Source: Pleurotus djamor
Lineage: Eukaryota; Basidiomycota; Agaricomycetes; Agaricales; Pleurotaceae
DNA: 64,000 nt
Direction of reading: 5' to 3'
NCBI GenBank assembly: GCA_029747585.1
Contig: JAPEVF010000155.1
Coordinates: 23,342 to 87,341, forward strand
Shown piece by piece: positions 24,548 through 33,602 of this stretch. The translations under genes and the position numbers were made by a program. The stretch's first letter is position 1. Every line of letters starts with the position of its first letter. The notes beneath the pieces are model-generated. The model saw only the letters and a program-made list of their open reading frames with translations. It was not told where the DNA came from and ran no database searches.

Positions 24548-25690
24548 ATGACGTTAATCGTTCGCGAGCTACACCTTGATGACATTCTCCCAAATATTGA
24601 GGAGTCACTCCTTCGCCCCTTGTTCTTTGGACTCATAGCTTCCGCGATGTGAGTCGGAGACGCTATTTACGAGCTTCGCTTGGGCCGCTAAAATTGGCGA
24701 TGGACGTAGACTCTACGGCGTCGTAAACCTTCAAGCATATCGCTACTTCATACGATACACCAAGGATCCTCTTTCTGAAAAGCTTGCGGTACGTCGGAAG
24801 TACTCTGGGTTATCCGTTTTAACTGAAAATGTGCGGTTTCATGCGAAGGTCGCGCTTCTCTCGTAGGTCTCGCGATTTTCTTCCATCTATTAGCTGACAT
24901 TAGCCTACATTAGCTGTGCGGCGACGGCCTCCATGGCCCTCGTCCTTTACACGGCTTACTTCACTTTGGTACAGGCCTGGGCAAACTCTGCGGAGCTGTT
25001 AGACCCTATACTCTCACGGCAAGTCGCTTTTTAAGCTCTAAGCCGCACAACGCCATGCGATAGCGTCCACTCTCTTAGCGTTGTCAAATTTGAGGTGATC
25101 TGTGATGTGAGTAACATCCTTGAAGAATTACGCAGGACCCTGACTAGCATGACATCCTCTCCGCGCAGATTTTTGTGGTCAACTGCGTCCATACGTAAGC
25201 GAAGTCCAGCGATAGAGCTCTACTGTCACTCATAGATCTTCTTAGACTCTACGCAAACAAAGCCTGGCGACGTAAGCTCGATATCGCTGGTTTTTTGCTA
25301 GTATTCGTACCAACCACGTCTAGTTTCCTCAAGGCTCCATTGGACTTTCCAATCTGCAATCGTGCGTAGATGTTAATTCGCTAGTAGCCATATCCAGCTA
25401 CACTATTTACTCCTAGGCTTTGGTCATTGTCTGTGAATTGGGTGAGGGCGATTCGTTTCGCGTTTCTTGGTTTCCTGACCCCTAGGGTCTTCACAGGGGC
25501 GGACATTTGTACGTCTTTCCCTTCGAAGAACTTGACCCATCCACTGACCGGGCCTGTAGTTTCTGTGGTACAGCTGTGAGATCAACGTTTACGAGCTTCG
25601 GCGTATACTAACATCAGCACCGCAGATCTCGCCCACAGAGTTTCATAGACATCCTCAACTATAATGTGCTCTGGGAAGTAAGGTCACGCC
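24548..25690 (+). pseudogene. DUF6534-type membrane protein (copy B), 3' truncated
   Basis: A tandem paralog of the gene ending at 23885, with the same exon order. The ATG at 24548 opens MTLIVRELHLDDILPNIEES and LLRPLFFGLIASA. Then come LYGVVNLQAYRYFIRYTKDP, a 14-base exon (VALLS), CAATASMALVLYTAYFTLVQ, VVKFEVICD, IFVVNCVHT, LYANKAWR and LSSRLHWTFQSAI. Each has a counterpart in copy A. After about 25560 the match fades: I cannot find the family's C-terminal half, with its conserved acidic helix and the N-x-x-x-A-x-L-N-x-R ending. The sequence changes character at about 25.69 kb, where decayed low-complexity DNA begins. Most likely the gene has lost its 3' end through a rearrangement and cannot make a full protein. 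Confidence 0.6.
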
Positions 25691-25874
25691 CTCTCTTCAG
25701 AGTCTAGCATGTATTGTATTGTTGTGTGTTGTTTTGAGTGCGAGGAGGTTGCCTCCGGCTAACCGTGCTGGTGATCCTTGACCTGTACCGAGTAGGTGAG
25801 TAAGTGAATAAAGGGGTGGGGACGAAGTGGAGAAACGAGCGAGGAATCTGAACGTGAGCAGCGAGGCGAGGCGN

Positions 25875-25960
25875 AGGTTCGTGAGCGAGACGGATCGAAA
25901 AGGCGGTGCGGCGACCAATGAGCAAGTGAAACGGATCGAAAAGGCTGCGGCGCCTGAGAG
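25875..25960. repeat. Short direct repeat, unit about 51 bases
   Basis: The string CGGATCGAAAAGGC occurs at 25881 and again at 25932, each preceded by a similar GA-rich stretch and followed by a GCGGCG-like stretch. The copies are imperfect. This sits in the low-complexity DNA just beyond the break of the truncated DUF6534 gene. Confidence 0.5.
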
Positions 25961-26329
25961 AACGATGAGAGCGATGAGAGAGGCGAAGAGAGCACACAAA
26001 GGCAGAGAACGAGGGGGAAAGCTGAGATGGTATTCGTGGTACGAAAACTACAGGACTTTATAGAAAATACAAGTGCAATTACCTCGGAATGAGGTGGAGT
26101 TGAGGTGGAGTGGGCGAGACATGGGGAGAGACTAGGAAATGTCGCGCGTGACAAGGTAAAGTAGCGAAGATCTGTAAATTCGACAGGAAGTGTGGAGGAC
26201 GAGGAAAGATATGAAAAAGGGTATGATAAGACGAAGGTGGTATGTTGAATCAAGAGGGAAATGGGAGGGACGATCATTGTCGGATATGTCAAGGCGGCTA
26301 TGTCAAGCGGGTATGTCNAAACGTCGCGG

Positions 26330-27204
26330 TCATGTGATCGAATGAAGAGGAAAAAAGGAAAGATTACGCGCCCAGAGGGAAGGGAAATCCCACAGTAGAT
26401 ACCAAGCGACATCGCTTTGAGATGAAAAGAGGATTGGTCGAACGGCTTGAAGGCNGGGGGGATGACGTACCCGAAGATCATCTCAAACACAACCTCCACC
26501 ACCACATCCACATCCATACCAATATCACGAGAACACGGAACGACCCACTCAACACCACGCGGGTACATCTCCATCCCAGAAACGTTCGCGTAGATTTTCA
26601 CCGCACCAGGGAAAGCACCGTACACCGCATCGAGGAGAGGAGGTGGGATGGGCGAGAGGCCGGTTATTGATGGGTCGATTAGGGCGAGGAGAGGATGGGG
26701 TAGAGGGATATGTGTTGTGGAGGTGTTGGTGTTGGTATTGGTGTTTGTGGTTGTGGGAGTGGAGGTGGAGGTGGAGGTGGAGGAGGTAGAGGTAGAGGTG
26801 GTTACGGTTATGGTTGTGGAATTGATGGTAGCGAAGAATCGACCAGCGGGTAGGGTATTGGGCTTCGTGGGTGGTTGGTTGGATTGCATGTTGAAGGGTT
26901 GGACAGCGAGTGGAAGTTGGTGAGAAGGGTGGAATGGGTTAATGCGGGGGATCTAGGTGTAAATTGGCATTGGAATTGTAATGAGTAAAGGCGGATGTGT
27001 GTGAAGAAGAGCGTGAGGAGTGTACGCACGGCGAAGGCTAGCACGACCAGAAAGCAGCAACGTAGAGTAATGCGCATAGTAGGGGATCAAAAATGAGATT
27101 AATGAGAAATGAGAAATAGGAATGGCGAGAGTGAACGCACCATAAGAAGAGTAGTATGATAGAAGTAGTGAGAGAAGTGTTTGTATGATGTTGAAGCCGG
27201 ACAT
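26330..27204 (-). pseudogene. Decayed or diverged aspartic-protease-like (A1) gene
   Basis: An ATG at 27204 opens a signal-peptide-like segment, MSGFNIIQTLLSLLLSYYSS. After poorly resolved exons, a frame starting near 26890 reads LPAGRFFATINSTTITV, a long Thr/Ser and Asn/Thr repeat, then ALIDPSITGLSPIPPPLLDA, VYGAFPGAVKIYANVSGMEM and GVEWVVPCSRD. The layout from ALID to VVPC matches the second half of pepsin-type (A1) proteases, where an Asp-Thr/Ser-Gly motif precedes a PGA...PC segment; here the motif reads DPSITG. A following segment, VIPPAFKPFDQSSFHLKAMS, resembles the region after it. The first lobe with its own catalytic Asp is not found. An N at 26456 lies within the frame. I read it as a non-catalytic relative or a remnant; the family call is tentative. 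Confidence 0.35.
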
Positions 27205-27717
27205 GGGAGAGTAGTGGTGTTGGTTCAACCTTTAATTTTCGCGTCAGTGTACTTATACATCCTCGGCCCTCGCGCCACCGCCTTTCTCAAAGCGCCAGAC
27301 ATATTAGTCTCTGTTCCCATGGGTGCAGGCTCTACACGCTCCGGATGAAGTTGAACGATAAAAATGAATGTGAGCCCCATCATATATATGCGCATTAATC
27401 AGAGAAATACCGCCCATTAACCATTGATTTCCAAATCATTGGCAAATCATTCGTCACAGCTGGGGAGGTAACAGTGTCTTCTCCCTATATCGAGCGCGTC
27501 CATGAGACTAGCAGAGATCGCGGAGACTTCCTGGGTGCAGCATTCGTTGAGTATACTGCTAGGATGCGAGAGACAGAGACAGAGAGAGAGCAAGTCGCTC
27601 GAATTCCCAGTGCTGAGAGGTCTTCCAAGTTACCACCCAGAAGGCCGGCTTGATCCGGCGGAGATAAGATCGGACATCAAACTCTGATCAAAACTAGACA
27701 GCACCCAACAATTTCGT

Positions 27718-28850
27718 GTGTTGCTTGATGCTCGCCATGTCGGTCGACACCTAAAGGTACGTTCTTCCTCCTCTTCCCTCGCTCCCCTTTCTATTCTATC
27801 TTGTATGATGAACAAAAACAAATATAATCAAGCTCAACAGTCTTATTGTGCTTCGGCGCGTTTGAGGATACCAACACTTCTTCATTTATCTGATCCCTTC
27901 TTTTTTCTTTTTCTTCTTTTCATTTCGCGTTTTCTCCGTTCACGTCCAATCATCTAACATCCATTCTCTCTAGTCCTCACCCTACGCGTTCCCTTTCCCC
28001 ACGTCAACGGACGCTAGCCCCTCCAACCCTCCGTCTTTGTCCTTTCCGCGATACTCTTTCTCCCAAAACCTCATCCCGGCCTCTGCAGTCGCAATCCTCG
28101 CCCTCAAGTACACGATCCCCTTGTTTTCGCGTCTCACCTTCTCCAAGTCCCTCACCAGCTTACCCTTTTCATCCTCCCATTCTACCTGTTCGAGCTCAAA
28201 CGAGAGTTTAGTTGAACGCAGAGCAGATTCGGCGTGGTCGGCACGCAGACGGGCTCTGAATGTGTTTTGATGAGAGAGGGCTAGTTGGCGGTGGTGTGAT
28301 TCCTCTCTTTCTTCTGCCGCTCTCTTCAATGTGACCCGTTCGTCTTCGAGTCCTCTGATCTTCTTCGCCGCAGCGTCCTTTTGCTTTTCCTCGTTCTCCC
28401 TCCACTTCGTCTCCTCTTCCTTCCACGCCTCCAATTCCTTCTTCGCCCCTTCCAACTCCCTTATTTTCTCTTTCATCGTCTCCATTTCCTCTTTCATGCT
28501 TCGTTCTCTCTGCCCACTCTCTTGTCTCTCTTTTTCACTGATCACGGCGAAGATGAGGAGGAGGAAGAACCATGGTAGTTCTGCGATTGTCGCTGGTGAT
28601 AACGGGGCTGGTGGATACTTCATTACTTGCTGCTTCTCGGCCATTGTCGGCTGCGGCACTGGATGCGCGGGTGGGGCGTATGATGGATGGATGTGCGGTG
28701 GCGACGTCGTATCAAACGACTGGGTGGGTGGCTTCGATGGTCGTGGTCGTGGTGGTCGTGGTTTGGAATATGTCATGTTTCTGTCACGTCGTCGATGTAT
28801 CTATATACGCGCTCGAATAAAGACCTCTTTCATCCTCAACGCTCGATGTT
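27718..28850. repeat. Left arm of inverted duplication
   Basis: This arm is an inverted, diverged copy of about 29880-30960. Matching landmarks in reverse complement are the AAGGTACGTTCTTC region with its pyrimidine tract (27755-27790 against about 30885-30905), the coiled-coil coding region, and the distal GATGTATCTATATACGC...GAATAAAGAC block (about 28793-28830 against 29912-29943). About 1 kb of unrelated DNA separates the arms. Each arm holds one coiled-coil gene. Confidence 0.75.
27982..28776 (-). CDS. Membrane-anchored coiled-coil protein (copy 1)
   Basis: A single-exon frame of 264 residues from the ATG at 28776 to the TAG at 27982. The first 65 residues are Pro-rich (SKPRPPRPRPSKPPTQ). 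A single hydrophobic segment follows, ATIAELPWFFLLLIFAVISE (about residues 60-80), then an almost unbroken charged heptad-type coiled coil rich in Glu, Lys and Arg (EEMETMKEKIRELEGAKKEL and onward to about residue 245). Conserved landmarks near the C-terminus are STKLSFELEQVEWEDEKGK and ENKGIVYLRARIATAEAGMR. I do not recognise a named family. The layout suggests a tail projecting from a membrane. A second, diverged copy in inverted orientation (30073-30666) supports it being a real protein-coding family. Confidence 0.7.
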   Translation of the reverse strand: MTYSKPRPPRPRPSKPPTQSFDTTSPPHIHPSYAPPAHPVPQPTMAEKQQVMKYPPAPLSPATIAELPWFFLLLIFAVISEKERQESGQRERSMKEEMETMKEKIRELEGAKKELEAWKEEETKWRENEEKQKDAAAKKIRGLEDERVTLKRAAEEREESHHRQLALSHQNTFRARLRADHAESALRSTKLSFELEQVEWEDEKGKLVRDLEKVRRENKGIVYLRARIATAEAGMRFWEKEYRGKDKDGGLEGLASVDVGKGNA

Positions 28851-29879
28851 ATATGTCGTGTCTCATGGTCCATGCATACCCTGGGTCTTCGCATCGTTCG
28901 TTGCATCTCTGCCCGTCCCGACCGCTTCGTCCTGCCCTCTCACTCAGCAGCTCATTCACATCCTCGGAGAGACATGGATTCACATCAAGCAGAATCTTTG
29001 GCCTCGCAAAGTGGATTTCATCAAGTCGTTGCTTGAACGTTACTCGGGCGTTCATACATAGCTCTTCGGTTCCCTCGTGACCGTTTAACGTTTAGTATTT
29101 ACCCAAACCTTCGTCCCGACTCCCTACCCGTTTTCTACATTCCGGGAATCCAGCGCAATCCTTATCCCACCGCATATGCAGGCCCCATCCGATCCAACAA
29201 CGCACCCCATCTCACCATGTCAAGAAGCCCTTTGCTTCCTCTCTTGTCACATCATCTCGCGGCAAAAGCACTGGCAGCCGCGCCTCCATCGCGTCGCTCC
29301 TTTTCCCATCAACGAGCTCGAATCATCATCATCAATATTATACGGTCTCATCCTGAGATACCCAACATGTCGGCGTCGACTGAATGTTGTAGCCACCTCC
29401 CTCTCTGTCTTTGTATATCGTCTGTCTTCAGATTCGGACGCTGTCTCCGCCTCTACTCTACAGAGGCTGGAACGTTGCGTGCCAAAACTGATATCTATCT
29501 TATCTTATGAATGAACGGTGAACGGTTCTTATCCACAATGAACCAAAATGATGATGATTCACATACACATAGACATTGCACACTTTTTCTGTCTCGAACA
29601 TTAGCGCGGGGGAAGAATATCAAAGATGGTTACTCGCCTGCGAATTGAGTAATTCCAATTTCCAGCATGGACTTCCCCAAAGGGCTCGTGACGTTTCACG
29701 TTTTACGTGTCCCTGAACAAGAACTATTAGGGACGGATGAGTGAAAGACGGCGGCGGGGGCGTCAATGACCAACGGGGAAAGGGGACAAAGGAAGGACAA
29801 TGCAACAGGAAGGTCATAGGATTACCAAGATCGTGAACGCCAGTGAGGTGAAGGAAGACCAGGGGGAAGGACGTGGAAC
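28851..29879. other. Spacer between the arms of the inverted duplication
   Basis: About 1 kb with short frames on both strands and no recognisable protein. The left end contains a fragment reading TLPVPTASSCPLTQQLIHIL-like sequence in one frame, but nothing that can be assigned. It may hold the promoters of the two coiled-coil genes, which diverge from it. Confidence 0.4.
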
Positions 29880-30960
29880 ACAGAACATAGCGAGTGGAAG
29901 ATGAAAGAAGTCTTTATTCAAGGGCGTATATAGATACATCAAAGCCATAACACGAGTACAACATACACCACGACCAACCGAGCCACCCATTCGTTTGATA
30001 CGACATCGATACCGCGCATCCAACCACCTACGCAGGCACCCGTACCCACACACACCCAATATCGCAGCAACAATGTACCCACCGGGCCGACTAACAACGA
30101 TGACGCTCGCCGAGCTACAATGGTTCTTCCTCTTCATCCTCTTCGGCATCATAAACGATCGAGACAGACAAGAGAGTGGCAGAAAGGAACGGGAGATGAA
30201 GGAGGAAATGAAGAGGATGGAGGAGAGAATAAGGGAGTTGGAGGGCGAGAAGAGGGAGTGGGAGGCGTCGAAAGAGGAAGAGGTTCAGCGAAAGGAAGAA
30301 GATGCGAAGAAAATGAAGGAATACGAAGAGGACCGTAAGGAGTGGGCTGCGTGGAAAGAAGCAGCGGAGGAGAGAGAAGAATCGCACCACAACCAGCTGG
30401 CCGTCTNGCACCAAAAAACCTCCAACGCTCGGCTGCGCGCCGANCATGCCGANTCCACCCTTCGTTCAANTAAACTCTCGTTCGAGCTCGAACGCGCGGA
30501 ATGGGNGGAAGAAAGGAGAAGATGGGAAGAGGATAAGAGGAAGTTGGTNGGGGATTTAGAGAAGGTGAGGAGGGAGAACAAGGGGATTGTGTATTTGAGG
30601 GCGAAGATTGCCAGCGCGGAGGCGGGGATGAGGTTTTGGGAGAAGGCATATCGCGGAAAGGACTAAGACACCATCGAGGTGGGCATCGGCAAAGGGGAGG
30701 CGTAGGGCTAGAGAGAGGAGCATCAGTAAAAGTATGAGAGAAATAGACGCGAAAAAAGAGAGAATCAGATGGAAAAATGGGAAATATTGGTCCTCAAACG
30801 CGTCAAACGCAATAAGACTGTTGACCTTGATATCTTTATTTTTGTTCATCACATAAAGACAGAAAAAAGGAGGGAAGGATAGAGGAAACGACGAAGAACG
30901 TACCTTGCGTGTCGTCCAACATGACGCTGGCGTCGGGGAATTTTGCAAATAAGTATTATC
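29880..30960. repeat. Right arm of inverted duplication
   Basis: Inverted, diverged counterpart of 27718-28850. The block at 29912-29943 is the reverse complement of the one near 28793-28830 with few differences. Similarity then runs through the coiled-coil gene and on past its stop into the T-rich segment near 30840-30905. Six Ns lie in this arm (30407, 30444, 30453, 30470, 30506, 30549), and none in the other. Confidence 0.75.
30073..30666 (+). CDS. Membrane-anchored coiled-coil protein (copy 2)
   Basis: Paralog of the minus-strand gene at 27982-28776. From the ATG at 30073 the frame gives 197 residues: MYPPGRLTTMTLAEL, a hydrophobic segment LQWFFLFILFGII, then a charged coiled coil (EMKRMEERIRELEGEKREWE onward). 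It shares LSFELERAEW and ENKGIVYLRAKIASAEAGMR with copy 1 and ends in EKAYRGKD. The Pro-rich N-terminal region of copy 1 is still recognisable just upstream (THSFDTTSIPRIQPPTQAPV, about 29960-30045) but in a different frame. Copy 2 has therefore either lost its N-terminus by a frameshift near 30070 or starts at 30073. The six Ns fall as substitutions that keep the frame. Function unknown. Confidence 0.6.
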   Translation: MYPPGRLTTMTLAELQWFFLFILFGIINDRDRQESGRKEREMKEEMKRMEERIRELEGEKREWEASKEEEVQRKEEDAKKMKEYEEDRKEWAAWKEAAEEREESHHNQLAVXHQKTSNARLRAXHAXSTLRSXKLSFELERAEWXEERRRWEEDKRKLXGDLEKVRRENKGIVYLRAKIASAEAGMRFWEKAYRGKD

Positions 30961-32102
30961 GGATTTCGATGTCCGATTCTATCTCCGTCGGAATGAGCCG
31001 CTCGCGTAGGAACCCTCTTGCACTGCGTGCGACTTGCGCTGCAGTGCTTCTTCCATCCTTCAATTACGCGGTGGTCTTGTTTTAAATTGTGTGCGTCTGT
31101 CTTAGAATGGGCTCATTCCGTATCTCTCTGAGCGAAAGTACCAGTACCGATGCTGCAGAACTGAACCCATCACACGCATCCGGTCCCTCCGACTCTCATA
31201 TCAACGGCAATCGCTCTAGTCTTACTCATGCCAGTATCCCGCCTCTACTGCGGTACGTCTGAGCACGCACGCACCCATGCCTGTCATCCTACTTGCCGCC
31301 CAGTCCTCTCATCGTCGGTATTTGATGTCCGTTTTCCAGGGTCAACTACTCTACTTCCTTGATTGTGGTGCCACGATGAAGTCTCTTTGAGTCCTTACCA
31401 CCCCCTTCGTCATTTGTCCCCTGAATTTCCCATACAGCTTCTGCGACTTCCTTGCCGTGTTACATCCAATCGTCTCTACCACCAGTACACCAGCGCTTGA
31501 GAATTGGCGTCCAATCGACGAGTCTGAGTCGGGCTTCTCACCGAACCCGACGTGTTGCCTTTTCCTGGTATCGACTCTCGTTGTCCTGGACCGTATGTTG
31601 GAGCGAGCTTCCCAAGAAACTTCTGAAGGATGCGTCTCGAGTCTAACGCGTCTGTCTCCGGAGCATTTGAGACATATTTGAACATTTCTTGAACATTTCC
31701 TTTCCCATGTGCTTCTTTCCATCGCCCATCTCGCGGTTTTCGTGTGATGTTTTCCATCAACCCACGAGTAACGACGTCCGCTCCTATCGCCATATCGAGG
31801 AACATACCTTGAATTACCCGTGTAATCATGATTACATCAGAGTCCTTCGACAAGGGCCGTATTCTGTTACTCGCCTCCGGATTTCCTCCGCTTCGACGTC
31901 GATTCGGAAACATTCAACGGTGGAAGTTGATGTGTCTCTTTCACAACACTTCCTCATGGTTCGCTCAACGCAGGTCCTCACACGCCTGCCGGAGGCCAGT
32001 GCTCAATAACCCTATAAATACACTGAGTGTTTCCGTTGAATCCGTTCCCTATCGTGCCTTATCCCGCTTTCCTTCTCTTTCCCAGATACAGACAGGCCGA
32101 CG
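30667..32102. other. Region without an assigned gene
   Basis: Beyond the inverted-repeat arm, one plausible coding exon begins at an ATG at 31107: MGSFRISLSESTSTDAAELN, rich in Ser, ending at a good donor near 31253. I could not find a convincing continuation. The stretch at 31700-32100 should contain the promoter of the repeat-protein gene starting at 32103. Minus-strand frames here (31351-31913) look like shadows. Confidence 0.35.
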
Positions 32103-33602
32103 ATGCCTGCCAACGAAGAGAGGCCTCTCCACAGCGTCACTGCAGCTTCTGACGAAGACCAAGCAGCGCGAGTCATGACCGCACCTCTCGCTGTTCATCA
32201 GGCCAGGGTTATGACAACACCACTCACCGAGAATGCCAGAGTCATGGATGTGTTTGCCGCCGATGCCGATAACGCTGAATCGACGGGGGAGGAGCAAGTA
32301 GCGAGAGTTATGACTGCACCGCTGGTCGTGCAGCAAGCTAGGGTTATGACCACACCGCTCATTGAGGAGCAACAACCAGATGAAGCGAGAGTCATGAACG
32401 TACCCGCCGATACCGATACCAATGCAGCAGACGTGCCAGTGGCGAGAGTTATGACAACACCAGTCGCTGCTCACCAAGCTAGGGTCATGATCGCGCCAGT
32501 CGCCGAAGATACCCAAGAAGAACAAGATGACGCAAGAGTCATGAAGGCCACACTCGTCAACGAAGGTACACCTTCGCCGTCACCTATGGCGCCACAAAAC
32601 AACCTGGTACCACCTACGGGGACGAGATACTACCGTTTGTATGTCTCTTCTATCTATATTCACAATCAGACTATTAACACTCTCAACGTTAGCGAGCGAT
32701 ACTCTGTAATCACCAACCGCAACCTCGACAACAGATCCACCGTCACCTGGACCGTCGACGCCTATGTCTATCTTGCCAACGCTCCGCCTTCCCCCACCTT
32801 CACTGCAGATGGCGGGGAGGTATTCGTTGTACTCGTTCATTCTGGTTCCGCGACCATGAACCAGAGGGATGTAGGCACTATCTTCAATAAGTTTACAGTT
32901 CAGACCTATCCACCGCCGAAGGGTGCGGTGGTGGAGACCCATGAACCATTGATACGCGACTTTTTCTATGAGCGCAACCGTGCGTATTATGGCTGGTTTT
33001 TGTCTTCGAGTTCATCCCTTTGTCATCCCTTCATCCCCATCCCGATTCCAACTCTTTGGCTCTTCTTCCTTGCGCTCTGCTCGCGCTTTCCCTTCATATC
33101 TCTTCCTCTCCACGTTTCGTTTACCTTCAAGCAGTGGCTGATGTTTCCTTCGCAGATCCAATTGACTTTAGTCACGAAATAAACCTCTTCCAACCCTCGA
33201 ACCCCACCAAACCGACTCCCTTCAAAGCATCCTATACAAGCGTCCTCGACACAGAGCATTCACTTTTCCTTAGCCACCTCATCAAACCATCTGGTGTTCA
33301 GTGGAGCGTTGACTGGCGACTCGGGAGGTACGGAGCTCCCATTGCAGGTGTCACCCTGTTTAAGTTCAGCGAGATGGGTGTTGTAAACTTTGGTATGCTT
33401 TTCTGCTTTATCCCATAAGGTTCCTTATAACTTTTTCTTCAGACTTCCGGGCGTCGATCGTCCGGGATGGATCTGGGGTGAGTCCTCGGTCACTCCCATA
33501 CACATTCCTCTGTCCTTGAAACTGACCTTTTTGCACTTTCTTCTTGTATAGCTAGTCTACGACGAAGAATTAAAGACCATTTCGGTGGATTGCCGCTTTT
33601 AA
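32103..33602 (+). CDS. Unknown protein with nine ARVM motif repeats and a conserved-looking C-terminal domain
   Basis: I do not recognise this protein. Five exons join with consistent phases: 32103-32638, 32693-32979, 33135-33392, 33443-33477 and 33552-33602, total 388 residues. The ATG at 32103 opens MPANEERPLHSVTAASDEDQ with no signal peptide. Residues 22-151 hold nine copies of Ala-Arg-Val-Met, usually followed by T-T/A-P-L/V, with acidic Gln/Glu/Asp-rich linkers between. A short Pro/Ser linker (TPSPSPMAPQNNL) leads to a C-terminal domain of about 210 residues with alternating hydrophobic strands: RYSVITNRNLDNRSTVTWTV, GGEVFVVLVHSGSATMN, then SFADPIDFSHEINLFQPSNP, GVQWSVDWRLGRYGAP and TISVDCRF at the end. 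The composition suggests a beta-rich soluble fold. No Kex2-type KR sites separate the repeats. Intron 1 is 54 bases without a stop, so its retention would add 18 residues in frame. Confidence 0.8.
32166..32543 (+). repeat. ARVM tandem motif array inside the coding region
   Basis: Nine motif copies start at residues 22, 34, 45, 67, 79, 95, 114, 126 and 144 of the encoded protein. They group into three triplets with a period of 45-50 residues. Within the first two, the members read ARVMTAPL, ARVMTTPL and ARVMDVFA or ARVMNVPA; the third reads ARVMTTPV, ARVMIAPV, ARVMKATL. At DNA level the core appears as GCGAGAGTTATGAC and close variants. The pattern shows that a three-motif block was duplicated and then diverged mainly in the acidic linkers. 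Confidence 0.9.

Noticed and set aside
25697..25999. Minus-strand frame that looks like a signal peptide (MCALFASLIALIVLSGAAAF)
   Set aside because: Its first codon is GTG rather than ATG, it overlaps the short direct repeats, and the rest is low-complexity sequence without a domain.
28331..29080. Long plus-strand frame of 249 codons
   Set aside because: It runs antisense to the coiled-coil gene; the Ser/Phe-rich translation is the mirror of a Glu/Lys-rich coding strand.
32166..32543. CRISPR-like or secreted RiPP precursor reading of the repeat array
   Set aside because: The repeats are coding, unequal in spacing and eukaryotic in context. There is no signal peptide and no Lys-Arg processing sites, so a classical dikaritin precursor is not supported; only a non-classical precursor remains possible.
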